Made by a program: the position numbers and the translations under genes. The notes under the pieces are model-generated. The model was not told the DNA's origin, searched no databases, and worked only from the letters and a program-made list of their open reading frames with translations. From Lactococcus paracarnosus (lineage in GTDB: Bacteria > Bacillota > Bacilli > Lactobacillales > Streptococcaceae): DNA of 64,000 nt. The stretch spans positions 124,001 to 188,000 of the forward strand of contig NZ_CP017195.1 in the NCBI RefSeq assembly GCF_006770285.1, given 5' to 3'. Positions within the stretch are counted from its first letter, which is position 1; each line of letters starts with the position of its first letter. Of this stretch, positions 33,271 through 41,431 are shown piece by piece.

Positions 33271-34623
33271 CTAGATGACGGGGAGTTCTTTTTCGCTTTT
33301 CTTTCTCAAATCCTTGGTAATTTGAAAATAACTTGGGACAAGGATGACCACACTGCCTATCCAAGCGGCAGGGCTTGAGAATAGGACACCGATTAGGCCG
33401 ACTGTGACCAGACTGAGGACAGAGACACCAGCACGCATGAGGAGCTCAGCTACACCAGCTAAGGTAGGGACTAGACTGTTACCATAGCCTTGGATAAAGG
33501 AGCGCACCACGAATAGGATGGCTAAAAGCCAATAGAAGGCCCCATTTACTAGATAGTAGTCAAAGGCTAAGTGAATAATGTTTGTTTCCTTGGCACTGAT
33601 AAATAATCCGGAGAAAAATTGGTTAAAGATAAGCAGGACAACTGTAAACAAAATCCCCCAGATGACATTGATAATAACCGAGTGCTTTAAGCCAACAAGC
33701 ATGCGCTTGTACTGTCTAGCACCGAAATTTTGTGCAGTAAAGGTCGTCACAGCAAGCCCTAGACTAATCATCGGTAGCATGGCAAGCTGGTCAATCTGTC
33801 TGCCGATGGCTTGCATGGCGACGACATCTGTACCTAGTTTATTCAGGACAATCTGTAAGGTTAAGCTGCCTAAGGCGATGATGCTAGATTGGAAGCCCAT
33901 AGGGTAGCCTAAGGCTGAATGCTTTTTAATCTCTGCTTTATCTAAGCTTAAATGCCGTTTCTTAACATGTAAGAGTGGCATTTTTAGCTTGATAAAAATA
34001 ATCAGGTAAATCACAGAAAATGCTTGGGCGATAATCGTTGCGATACCAGCACCGAAAACCCCTGCGTGCAGGCCAAGTATGAAGACAAACTCTAAAATAA
34101 TATTGAGGATAGTAGAGATGATAAGAGCGATTAAGGGTGTTTTAGAGTCTCCTATGGCGCGCAGCACGTTTGATAAGTAATTAAATAAGACGGTGAAAAT
34201 CAGACCACCAAAAATAGCTTTCAAAAAGTCGTGTGCATCATAGATTAAGGCTTGGGGGGTCTGCATCCATTGAAGTAAAGGAAATGAAAACAGGTAGGCT
34301 ACGATAGTCAGACCAATGGCCGTGACTAAAGTCAAGAAAAGGCCGATAATAAATGATTTTTTAACGCCTTCAGTATCGTTGGCACCAAATCTTTGTGAGA
34401 TAATGATTGAAAAGCCACTGGTAATCCCAATCGCAAATCCCATCACTAAAAAGTTCAAGGCACTTGTCGCACCAACAGCTGCAAAGGCATCTTTCCCAAG
34501 TGTATGGCCAACGATGATGGCATCAATAAAGTTATAAAACAGCTGAAATAAATTGCCTAAGAGTAGTGGGAAAGTAAATAATAAAATGACTTTGATCGGT
34601 GTTCCTTTTGTTAAATCTATCAT
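33271..34623 (-). CDS. MATE-family efflux protein
   Basis: A 450-residue membrane protein with twelve hydrophobic segments arranged as two related halves, full length for the MATE (DinF/NorM) superfamily. The N-terminal MIDLTKGTPIKVILLFTFPLLLGNLFQLFYN and the VGHTLGKDAFAAVGATSALNFL segment are typical of the VmrA/YpnP-like bacterial branch. It exports drugs or metabolites in exchange for Na+ or H+. It is the only gene in its transcription unit. A cre-like sequence, TGAAATCGTTTTCT, lies at 34729-34742 in its upstream region. Confidence 0.92.
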   Translation of the reverse strand: MIDLTKGTPIKVILLFTFPLLLGNLFQLFYNFIDAIIVGHTLGKDAFAAVGATSALNFLVMGFAIGITSGFSIIISQRFGANDTEGVKKSFIIGLFLTLVTAIGLTIVAYLFSFPLLQWMQTPQALIYDAHDFLKAIFGGLIFTVLFNYLSNVLRAIGDSKTPLIALIISTILNIILEFVFILGLHAGVFGAGIATIIAQAFSVIYLIIFIKLKMPLLHVKKRHLSLDKAEIKKHSALGYPMGFQSSIIALGSLTLQIVLNKLGTDVVAMQAIGRQIDQLAMLPMISLGLAVTTFTAQNFGARQYKRMLVGLKHSVIINVIWGILFTVVLLIFNQFFSGLFISAKETNIIHLAFDYYLVNGAFYWLLAILFVVRSFIQGYGNSLVPTLAGVAELLMRAGVSVLSLVTVGLIGVLFSSPAAWIGSVVILVPSYFQITKDLRKKSEKELPVI

Positions 34624-34728
34624 GATAAATATGACTGTGAATCAGGTAGCGTAATCAGCCATCCACAGCCAGGGTATCCTTTCTATATCACTATGATCGT
34701 ATGCTAAATAGGCAACACACGTTGAAAA

Positions 34729-34742
34729 TGAAATCGTTTTCT
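34729..34742. promoter_or_regulatory. Possible cre site upstream of the MATE gene
   Basis: TGAAATCGTTTTCT fits the loose CcpA consensus (TGNAANCGNTNNCN). It lies about 105 bases before the MATE start codon in the 286-base gap to the cold-shock gene. A single imperfect match, so only tentative. Confidence 0.3.
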
Positions 34743-34821
34743 GATGAATATCTATAGTTTAACACAAAAAAAGAGATCGTGGCAGGGGATATTAGAAAAA
34801 ACAGACATCATTTGAACAATA

Positions 34822-34860
34822 AAAAAACAAAACAGACTTAGAAAGTTTGCTTTGTTTTTT
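34822..34860 (-). terminator. Terminator of the cold-shock gene
   Basis: Read on the minus strand, a stem AAAAAACAAA paired with TTTGTTTTTT, extended by a partly matched inner arm, about 50 bases beyond the csp stop codon. Confidence 0.65.
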
Positions 34861-34909
34861 CGCTAAGCACGATCAAATGAACGTCCTTAGGTTTATTTGA
34901 AACTAGGAA

Positions 34910-35107
34910 TTAACGTGTAACGTTAACAGCTTGTAATCCACGAGCGCCATCTTCAACGTCGTAGTTTACTGCTTGACCTTCTTCAAGAGTTTTGAATCCG
35001 TCTGTTTGGATAGCTGAGAAATGTACGAAAACATCTTTTCCGTCTTGACCAGTGATGAAACCGAAGCCTTTTTCAGCGTTAAACCATTTAACTGTACCTT
35101 GTGCCAT
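34910..35107 (-). CDS. Cold-shock protein (CspA family)
   Basis: A 65-residue single OB-fold RNA chaperone. Both nucleic-acid motifs are visible: RNP1 KGFGFI at about 13-18 and RNP2 VFVHF at about 27-31. Length is that of a standard Csp. GAAGGAGATTC precedes ATG. It is monocistronic, between a MATE gene and a divergent cyclo-ligase gene. Streptococcaceae carry several csp copies, so which paralogue this is cannot be told. Confidence 0.96.
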   Translation of the reverse strand: MAQGTVKWFNAEKGFGFITGQDGKDVFVHFSAIQTDGFKTLEEGQAVNYDVEDGARGLQAVNVTR

Positions 35108-35222
35108 TTTGAATCTCCTTCGCCCATGAGGGCATTTTAATTTTGTGTAAATCTGAAACCGCTTAGAAAGGATGAAACAAAATGAACCAAACTTTTTAAA
35201 TCGTGAACAAACTACCCTTTTA

Positions 35223-35231
35223 TGTTATCAT
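35223..35231 (+). promoter_or_regulatory. Extended -10 promoter at the cyclo-ligase start codon
   Basis: TGTTATCAT at 35223-35231 is an extended -10 box; seven bases separate it from ATG at 35239. The -35 region is weak. Transcription should begin at or within a base of the start codon. Confidence 0.6.
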
Positions 35232-35238
35232 AAATCAT

Positions 35239-35754
35239 ATGAAAAAGAAAGCAGAAATACGAAAAAAAATGAAAGTTTTCTTAAAAAACTTTAATTTAGC
35301 TGAAAAACATGATCAAACAACACGGATTGTTGACAAGTTTTTGGCATCTGAGCAGTATAAGCAAGCCGAAGTGATTGCTGTTTTCCTACCGATGTCCTTT
35401 GAGTTCGATATGACAAGAATTTTATCAGATCAAACCAAACGGCTCGTGATTCCTAAAACGCTAGCTCATTACCAGATGATCTTCACCGATTATGACCCAG
35501 ATAACCTCATCATGACAGCATTTGGGGTTCAAGAGTCGCGTGATACGCTCAGTATTACTCCAGATTTAATCATCGTTCCGGGATTAGCTTGGTCTAATGC
35601 AGGTTATCGCATTGGCTTTGGTGGTGGCTATTATGATCGATACCTAGCAAATTTTAAGGGAGACACGGTAAGCTTTGTTTATGACTTTCAAATCATACCT
35701 GATTTCCAACCAGATTCGTTTGATATTGTCATTTCAAGTCTATTTAAGGTATAA
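35239..35754 (+). CDS. 5-formyltetrahydrofolate cyclo-ligase
   Basis: A 171-residue enzyme that converts 5-formyl-THF to 5,10-methenyl-THF with ATP in the cytosol. The basic N-terminus (KKKAEIRKKMK) and the diagnostic GFGGGYYDRYL near 132-142 identify it. The ATG at 35239 is chosen because an upstream in-frame codon at 35203 falls before the promoter. No ribosome binding site is visible. Its stop codon lies inside the -10 box of the rhomboid gene. Confidence 0.92.
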   Translation: MKKKAEIRKKMKVFLKNFNLAEKHDQTTRIVDKFLASEQYKQAEVIAVFLPMSFEFDMTRILSDQTKRLVIPKTLAHYQMIFTDYDPDNLIMTAFGVQESRDTLSITPDLIIVPGLAWSNAGYRIGFGGGYYDRYLANFKGDTVSFVYDFQIIPDFQPDSFDIVISSLFKV

Positions 35755-35755
35755 T
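35750..35755 (+). promoter_or_regulatory. -10 box of the rhomboid gene inside the cyclo-ligase stop
   Basis: TATAAT at 35750-35755 spans the TAA stop of the preceding gene, and ATG follows after nine bases. The mRNA leader would be only two or three bases long. Coupled translation from the upstream gene is an alternative. Confidence 0.45.
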
Positions 35756-35764
35756 GATAATAAT

Positions 35765-36457
35765 ATGAAAAACTTTAATAGCTATCGACAAGAATTTAAT
35801 AAGTATCGTGCAACCTATATTTTAGCAGCCCTCACATTAGGTGTTTGGCTGTCACAATTTTTGGCTAATGGTGCACAGGCGGTTAAGCCAATCAACTTAT
35901 TTCGGTTTGGTGCCTTGTTTGGTCCAGACATCATCTACAATCCAACACATCTATGGCGACTAGTGACCCCTATTTTTGTTCATATCGGCTGGGAACATTT
36001 TCTACTTAATTTCTTTACCTTAATTTTTATTGGTAGACAGATCGAAGGTATATTTGGTAGTCAACGCTTTTTTGCGATTTACCTATTTGCAGGAATCTAT
36101 GGCAACATTGCAAGTTTCTTTTTTGAGCCCTATAGTTTGTCAGCAGGTGCTTCTACGTCTCTTTTTGGTATTTTCTCTGCCATGGCCATGCTAGGCTATC
36201 TGACAAAAAATCCCTCTTTTCAAGTCGTTGGTAAGCAGTTTGCGGTTTTGATTTTTGCTAATTTAGTCATCAATTTATTTCAAACTGATGTTGGAATTAC
36301 AGGACACATTGGTGGTGCTCTAGGCGGTATTTTACTTGCGGCCCCTTTTTCTCCCAAGCTCTTTGCCCATAAAATTTCAAGAAGTAAAAAAATATCTTTT
36401 CTAGCCATTTTTATCGTCTCAGCGGTATGGATGATCGTCATGGCATTTAAAGGCTAA
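35765..36457 (+). CDS. Rhomboid-family intramembrane serine protease
   Basis: A 230-residue membrane protein with six to seven helices. The catalytic Ser is in GASTSLFG near 127 (GxSx motif) and the catalytic His in GHIGG near 181; the HxxxN block HIGWEHFLLNFFTLI near 77 is also present. It cuts transmembrane substrates within the membrane; substrates in this group are mostly unknown. It directly follows the 5-formyl-THF cyclo-ligase gene, an arrangement common in Streptococcaceae. Confidence 0.94.
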   Translation: MKNFNSYRQEFNKYRATYILAALTLGVWLSQFLANGAQAVKPINLFRFGALFGPDIIYNPTHLWRLVTPIFVHIGWEHFLLNFFTLIFIGRQIEGIFGSQRFFAIYLFAGIYGNIASFFFEPYSLSAGASTSLFGIFSAMAMLGYLTKNPSFQVVGKQFAVLIFANLVINLFQTDVGITGHIGGALGGILLAAPFSPKLFAHKISRSKKISFLAIFIVSAVWMIVMAFKG

Positions 36458-36480
36458 GTTGTGAACTAGATGCGCAATCA

Positions 36481-36507
36481 AGTCTCAGATCAGTTGAGGC
36501 TTTTTTT
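36481..36507 (+). terminator. Terminator of the rhomboid gene
   Basis: Short stem AGTCTCA/TTGAGGCT with seven T, about 25 bases after the stop. Confidence 0.65.
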
Positions 36508-36597
36508 GATACCTAATTTTTAGTCATTTATTTTAAGCTGTTCAATCATGTCGCAGTTTTAAAATAAAGTCATTAACAGTTTCATTAATGTAAGGGG

Positions 36598-36661
36598 TTG
36601 CATTTTTTTTTGATACATGATATTATATTGGTATAGACCATTTTAAAACATTGTCTATACC
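36598..36661 (+). promoter_or_regulatory. Promoter and twin operators of the beta-glucoside PTS operon
   Basis: TTGCAT (36598-36603), 17 bp, extended -10 TGATATTAT (36618-36626). Right after it lie GGTATAGAC (36630-36638) and its inverted copy GTCTATACC (36653-36661), with centres 23 bp apart. GGTATAGAC-type half sites are bound by HutC-subfamily GntR regulators such as NagR, so a sugar-phosphate-responsive GntR repressor encoded elsewhere is expected. Confidence 0.7.
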
Positions 36662-36745
36662 GATATGCATGTATTCTGATTTGTTAGCTTTAGGCTAATA
36701 CCTAACCAGCTAATACACTCGTGTTTTAGGATTGAAAGGAGACAT

Positions 36746-37063
36746 ATGGACGACGCACAAATGGCAGTTATCATGCCCTTGATTATGTACGGAGGGGAAG
36801 CAAAATCCTCAGCGATCGAAGCAATTCAGGCAGCAAAAGCAGGGGATTTTGAGAAAGCTGATGAACGGATTAAAGCTGCAGAATCAGCAATCGTTGAAGC
36901 GCATCATGGTCAAACTGACTTGCTAACCAAGGCAGCTAACGGTGAAGATGTACCTGTATCAATTTACATGGTACATGCCCAAGATCATTTGATGACAGGG
37001 ATTGCCTTCGTAGATCTAGCAAAAGAAATTATTGAATTATATCGTTGTATAGGAAATAAATAA
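36746..37063 (+). CDS. PTS lactose/cellobiose-family EIIA
   Basis: A 105-residue helical phosphocarrier, normal length. The block LIMYGGEAKSSAIEAIQAA and the phosphorylated His in YMVHAQDHLM near residue 77 are typical. AAAGGAGACAT precedes ATG. It opens an operon with an EIIC and a GH1 phospho-glycosidase; the expected partner EIIB is not encoded here. Confidence 0.93.
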   Translation: MDDAQMAVIMPLIMYGGEAKSSAIEAIQAAKAGDFEKADERIKAAESAIVEAHHGQTDLLTKAANGEDVPVSIYMVHAQDHLMTGIAFVDLAKEIIELYRCIGNK

Positions 37064-37128
37064 TTTTGTTATCAACTAAATACGATCAAACTAACGCTTA
37101 AAAAGCGTTACCTATAGGAGGAACTATT

Positions 37129-38403
37129 ATGGATGGATTTGTTCAATGGATGGAAAAATATTTCATGCCAAAGGCATCTAAAATTGCAGCGCAGCGGCAC
37201 TTAATCGCAATTCGTGATGCATTTGTATTAACAATGCCACTCATGATTCTGGGCGCATTGGCAACATTAATTAATAACTTGCCAATTCCAGGATATGAAA
37301 AATTATTAAACACGCTTTTCCCAATGATTTACAATAAAGCACCAATCTGGAAAACGTTTGGTGGTAACATTTGGAATGGTACATTTGCCATTTTTGCTAT
37401 CTTAGTCGTGTTCTTAGTTGCGCACAACTTAGTCAAATCATACGGTAAAGATGGTATTGCAGCCGGTACTGTATCAGTTGCAGCATTCTTCACAGTTGGC
37501 GGTTTACAAGGTATGGGCGCAACTGGGCTATTTATCGCCTTGATTGTTGCACTTATCTCAGGAGAACTATTCCAACGCTTATCAGGTAATCAAAAACTTG
37601 TGATTAAAATGCCTGATGGTGTACCACCAGCAGTTGCAAATTCATTTGCAGCCTTACTTCCAGCAATTATTACAATCAGTCTATTTAGTTTATTTACCTC
37701 AATCTTATTCGCCTTGGGTGTTGACAACATTGTCCTCTCATTTTATGAAGCTGTTCAAAAACCATTTATGGGACTTGCCAATAGCTATCCATCAGCATTG
37801 CTATTAGCATTTATTACACCATTCTTATGGTTCTTCGGCCTACATGGCGCTAACATGGTAGATCCTTTGATGCAAACGATTAATGTCCCTGCAATTGATG
37901 CAAATATCAAAGCAGTACAAGCTGGAACAAAAATTCCTTACATCGTTAATAAACCTTTCTTTGATTCATTTGTTAACTTAGGTGGTACTGGTGCAACACT
38001 TGGTCTCCTAATTGCAATCTTCATTATTGGACGTCGTAATAAACCATTTAAAGTGATTACTAACCTCAGTTTAGCACCAGGTATCTTCAATATTAATGAA
38101 CCAGTTATGTTTGGTTTACCTATTGTTTTAAATCCGATTATGTTTATTCCATTTATTATCGTGCCGATGGTATTAGTAACGACAGCTTATATTGCAACGG
38201 CAGTTGGTATCGTACCAGCCGCAACATTTATGCCACCATGGGTAACACCACCAATTATTGGTGGCTTCCTGGCAACTAAAAGTATTGCAGGCGGTATATT
38301 AGCAGCAGTGAACTTGCTGATTTCTATTTTAATTTATTTACCATTCGTTAAAATCGCAACAGATCAATATTTGAAAAGTCAAGCACAAGGAACAGTAGAT
38401 TAA
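37129..38403 (+). CDS. PTS lactose/cellobiose-family EIIC
   Basis: A 424-residue permease with about ten helices. N-terminal block MEKYFMPKASKIAAQRHLIAIRD and the later conserved parts GLHGANMVDPLM, LGGTGATLGL and NINEPVMFGLPIVLNP, which hold the substrate-binding Glu, are characteristic. ATAGGAGGAACT precedes ATG. It carries beta-glucosides such as cellobiose, phosphorylating them through an EIIB supplied in trans. Confidence 0.95.
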   Translation: MDGFVQWMEKYFMPKASKIAAQRHLIAIRDAFVLTMPLMILGALATLINNLPIPGYEKLLNTLFPMIYNKAPIWKTFGGNIWNGTFAIFAILVVFLVAHNLVKSYGKDGIAAGTVSVAAFFTVGGLQGMGATGLFIALIVALISGELFQRLSGNQKLVIKMPDGVPPAVANSFAALLPAIITISLFSLFTSILFALGVDNIVLSFYEAVQKPFMGLANSYPSALLLAFITPFLWFFGLHGANMVDPLMQTINVPAIDANIKAVQAGTKIPYIVNKPFFDSFVNLGGTGATLGLLIAIFIIGRRNKPFKVITNLSLAPGIFNINEPVMFGLPIVLNPIMFIPFIIVPMVLVTTAYIATAVGIVPAATFMPPWVTPPIIGGFLATKSIAGGILAAVNLLISILIYLPFVKIATDQYLKSQAQGTVD

Positions 38404-38407
38404 AAAT

Positions 38408-38456
38408 AGAAGGATTGGATCGTCAGAAATCAGATGACGCGTTCAATCTTTTTGTT
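38408..38456 (+). other. Hairpin between the EIIC and phospho-beta-glucosidase genes
   Basis: Nested inverted repeats (GATTGGA with TTCAATC, and CGTCA with TGACG inside) followed by TTTTTG. It has the build of a weak terminator or attenuator and may lower expression of the glycosidase relative to the PTS genes. It also argues against translation starting at the in-frame TTG at 38415. Confidence 0.5.
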
Positions 38457-38480
38457 ATAAAGATAGAAAAGAGTGATAAG

Positions 38481-39875
38481 ATGACGTATCAATTTCCAGA
38501 GAATTTTTGGTGGGGATCAGCAGCAAGTGGACCGCAAACAGAGGGCGTATTTGCAGGCGATAATAAGGAACAGAGTATTTGGGATTTTTGGTATGACGCA
38601 GCGCCCCAGAAGTTTTTTAATCAAGTAGGTCCGGATAAAACCTCCCAATTCTATCAAAAATATAAAGAAGATATCGCCTTAATGAAGGCGACAGGACATA
38701 ATTCTTTCCGGACGTCAATTCAGTGGAGTCGCTTAATGGCAAATCCGCTAACTGGAGAAGTTAACCAAACGGCTGTTGCTTTTTATAATCAAGTTATCGA
38801 TGAGCTTATCGCACATCATATCGAGCCTTTTATCAACTTATACCATTTTGATATGCCCCTGGTCTTACAGGCAAAAGGTGGATGGGAAAATCGGGATGTT
38901 GTTGAGTTATATGTGCAATTTGCTAAAACATGCTTTGAACTGTTTGGTGACCGCGTTAAAAAATGGTTTACCCACAATGAACCGATTGTCCCTGTAGAGG
39001 GTGGCTATCTATATGGTTGGCATTACCCTGATAAAGTCAATTTGAAGGCAGGTATTCAAGTCCTTTATCATGAAGTATTAGCCAGTGCCAAAGCGATTGC
39101 AGTCTATCATAGTATGGGACTAGCTGGTGAAATCGGCATTATCTTGAACTTAACGCCAACCTACCCTCGAGATGCGCAAAATGAAGCAGATGTAAAAGCT
39201 GCGGCATTTGTCGATGGTTTCTTTAATCGGTCATTTCTGGAGCCATCTGTAAAAGGGTATTTCCCGGCAGATATGGTCGCTTGGGCTAAAGGAAATGACC
39301 TGATGCCGCAAACAACAACTGAAGATTTAGCGGTTATTTCTGAGAATACAGTTGATTTACTGGGTGTTAACTATTATCAACCACGTCGTGCCAAGGCTAA
39401 AGAATCTGTTCTTGAAAGCAGACCAGAGGGCTTATTACCAGAAGACTTCTATGATGTGTATGATATGCCTGATAAAAAAATGAATCCTTATAGAGGCTGG
39501 GAAATTTATGAAAAGGGCATTTACGATACGCTCATCAACCTAAAAGAAAATTATGGTAATATTCGTTGTTTTATTTCTGAAAATGGGATGGGTGTTGAGG
39601 GGGAAGAACGATTTGTCAACGCCCAAGGCATGATTGAGGATGATTATCGGATTGAATTTGTAACAGATCATTTGAAATGGGTGCACCAAGCAATTCAAGA
39701 AGGTAGTAATGTACAAGGCTATCATATGTGGACATGCATGGATAACTGGTCTTGGTTGAATGCCTATAAAAATCGCTATGGCTTTATCGCTGTAGACTTA
39801 GACAATGATGCAAAACGGACGATTAAAAAAAGTGGCTATTGGTTTAAAACAGTATCTGATAACAATGGATTTTAA
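38481..39875 (+). CDS. 6-phospho-beta-glucosidase (GH1)
   Basis: A 464-residue family 1 glycosidase. FPENFWWGSAASGPQTEG at the N-terminus, the acid/base Glu in THNEP near 173 and the nucleophile Glu in ISENGMG near 367 are visible. It hydrolyses the phosphorylated disaccharide delivered by the PTS to glucose and glucose-6-phosphate in the cytosol. The ATG at 38481, with AGAAAAGAG ahead of it, is preferred; an earlier in-frame TTG lies in a hairpin. 6-phospho-beta-galactosidase is an alternative within the family. Confidence 0.93.
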   Translation: MTYQFPENFWWGSAASGPQTEGVFAGDNKEQSIWDFWYDAAPQKFFNQVGPDKTSQFYQKYKEDIALMKATGHNSFRTSIQWSRLMANPLTGEVNQTAVAFYNQVIDELIAHHIEPFINLYHFDMPLVLQAKGGWENRDVVELYVQFAKTCFELFGDRVKKWFTHNEPIVPVEGGYLYGWHYPDKVNLKAGIQVLYHEVLASAKAIAVYHSMGLAGEIGIILNLTPTYPRDAQNEADVKAAAFVDGFFNRSFLEPSVKGYFPADMVAWAKGNDLMPQTTTEDLAVISENTVDLLGVNYYQPRRAKAKESVLESRPEGLLPEDFYDVYDMPDKKMNPYRGWEIYEKGIYDTLINLKENYGNIRCFISENGMGVEGEERFVNAQGMIEDDYRIEFVTDHLKWVHQAIQEGSNVQGYHMWTCMDNWSWLNAYKNRYGFIAVDLDNDAKRTIKKSGYWFKTVSDNNGF

Positions 39876-39974
39876 GCATTAAAAATAGGCCAGCGGGTAG
39901 TCTAAAGGTGTTTGGGTTACGATATAGTAGTGATCAGTAAGGACAAGTTCTCTGAGAGGGCCTATAAGAAAGGT

Positions 39975-40003
39975 AAAAAAGGCGACACAAGATCGCCTTT
40001 TTT
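39975..40003 (+). terminator. Terminator abutting the nucleotidase promoter
   Basis: Perfect stem AAAAAAGGCGA/TCGCCTTTTTT with a 7-base loop. Its last T residues run directly into the extended -10 box TGCTATAAT. Confidence 0.88.
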
Positions 40004-40011
40004 GCTATAAT
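40003..40011 (+). promoter_or_regulatory. Extended -10 promoter at the nucleotidase start codon
   Basis: TGCTATAAT at 40003-40011, six bases before ATG at 40018. No -35 match and no ribosome binding site, so a leaderless mRNA is expected. Confidence 0.65.
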
Positions 40012-40017
40012 GAAGCT

Positions 40018-41373
40018 ATGATTAATCAAGAAAATGTGTTAAAAATCTTACATTTGAATGATTTACACTCTCATTTCGAAAACTATCCGAAAATTAAGCG
40101 ATTTTTTAAGGAAAAATCAGTTGGTTTTTCAGATGTCTTACGATTTGATATTGGCGATAATGTCGATCGGTCTCATGCGCTCACAGAGGCAACACTTGGC
40201 AAGGCTAATATCGCCTTGATGAATGACTTGCAGCTTACAGCAGCAACGATCGGTAACAATGAAGGGTTGGGCCTGCAAAAGTCAATGCTAGACGAGCTCT
40301 ATGCATCTGCTAATTTCCCCATCATCCTGGCCAACCTCAAAGATAAGGGACAGCAACCTAGCTGGGCTGTTGAGAAAAAAACGGTAGTGACATCTTTTGG
40401 CATGACTATCGATATTTTTGGGTTGACAGCACCCTATCCACTCGCTTATCCAGACATGGGCTGGGATATTTTAGACCCACAAGCTGTGTTAGCTAAGCAG
40501 TTGGCTGATTCAGAAGCTGATTTTACCATATTATTAAGCCATCTTGGCTGGCGTTTTGATGAACTGGCATCACAGACATTTGATAACCTCGATCTTATTT
40601 TGGGAGCCCATACTCATCATGTCTATGAATTTGGCAAATATATTGATGGGACAATGCTAGCTGCTGCTGGTCGTTACGGTGAATATGTGGGTGAGGTGAT
40701 CTTACGGTTTGACGATCAGTTCCAATGTATTCAATCTGAGATTATTGCAGAAGATAAACATCATTTGGCGTCGAAACCAGAAGATAAAGCAGTGATAGCT
40801 GAATTGGCCAGTCGTGGGCATGACTTATTAAAAGCAGATCAAGTTGCTTGCCTACCAAATGGGTATAGAAACCAATATCCGACTTACGCGGCATCACACT
40901 TTGTTGCAGCTATTTTGGCTGCGGCCAATCAGGTGCCAGCGGTCATCATGAATAGTGGGATGATTGTTGATGCTATACCACAAAACCTGACCATGGATGA
41001 CTTACATGACATCTTACCCCACAGTATTCGCATGGTGAAATGGACAGTGAGTGGATCAGAGCTTAAGGCGATCATGGCTGAGCTTTATGATGTTGGTAAT
41101 TACCTGAAAACACAGAAAATCGTGGGCATGGGCTTTAGAGGCAAAGTATTTGGAGACATCATTTTATCAGGCATGACCTATCAAAATGACCGGATTTTGT
41201 ATCAGGAATCCCCAGTTGTCGATGATACTAAATATCAGATATTAGTTCCGGATCAGTATCTATTTGCTGCCTATTTTCCAATATTGAAAGCATCGGGAAT
41301 AGCAGAAATTCAGTTTCCAAGATTCATGAGAGAAATCGTAGCAGATTATTTAAAACAAGGGGCTGCACACTGA
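40018..41373 (+). CDS. Metallophosphatase / 5'-nucleotidase (YunD-like)
   Basis: A 451-residue two-domain nucleotidase. The metal-binding blocks are seen in order: LKILHLNDLHSHFEN (Asp/His), DIGDNVDRS, TIGNNEGL, LLSHLGWRFDE and LGAHTHHV. The C-terminal substrate-binding domain starts near 255 (YPTYAASHF). Most family members are secreted, but no signal peptide is present, as for B. subtilis YunD. A YutD-like protein follows, the order known from Bacillus. The translation start has no ribosome binding site. Confidence 0.9.
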   Translation: MINQENVLKILHLNDLHSHFENYPKIKRFFKEKSVGFSDVLRFDIGDNVDRSHALTEATLGKANIALMNDLQLTAATIGNNEGLGLQKSMLDELYASANFPIILANLKDKGQQPSWAVEKKTVVTSFGMTIDIFGLTAPYPLAYPDMGWDILDPQAVLAKQLADSEADFTILLSHLGWRFDELASQTFDNLDLILGAHTHHVYEFGKYIDGTMLAAAGRYGEYVGEVILRFDDQFQCIQSEIIAEDKHHLASKPEDKAVIAELASRGHDLLKADQVACLPNGYRNQYPTYAASHFVAAILAAANQVPAVIMNSGMIVDAIPQNLTMDDLHDILPHSIRMVKWTVSGSELKAIMAELYDVGNYLKTQKIVGMGFRGKVFGDIILSGMTYQNDRILYQESPVVDDTKYQILVPDQYLFAAYFPILKASGIAEIQFPRFMREIVADYLKQGAAH

Positions 41374-41431
41374 TAGCGTAGTGGATAAGCAACTTGATCG
41401 TAACTAAGTATAAGGAAAGAAATGATAGGAA

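Noticed and set aside
38415..38480. TTG start for the GH1 phospho-beta-glucosidase
   Set aside because: It sits in a hairpin, has no ribosome binding site and would add residues before the conserved N-terminal block of GH1 enzymes.
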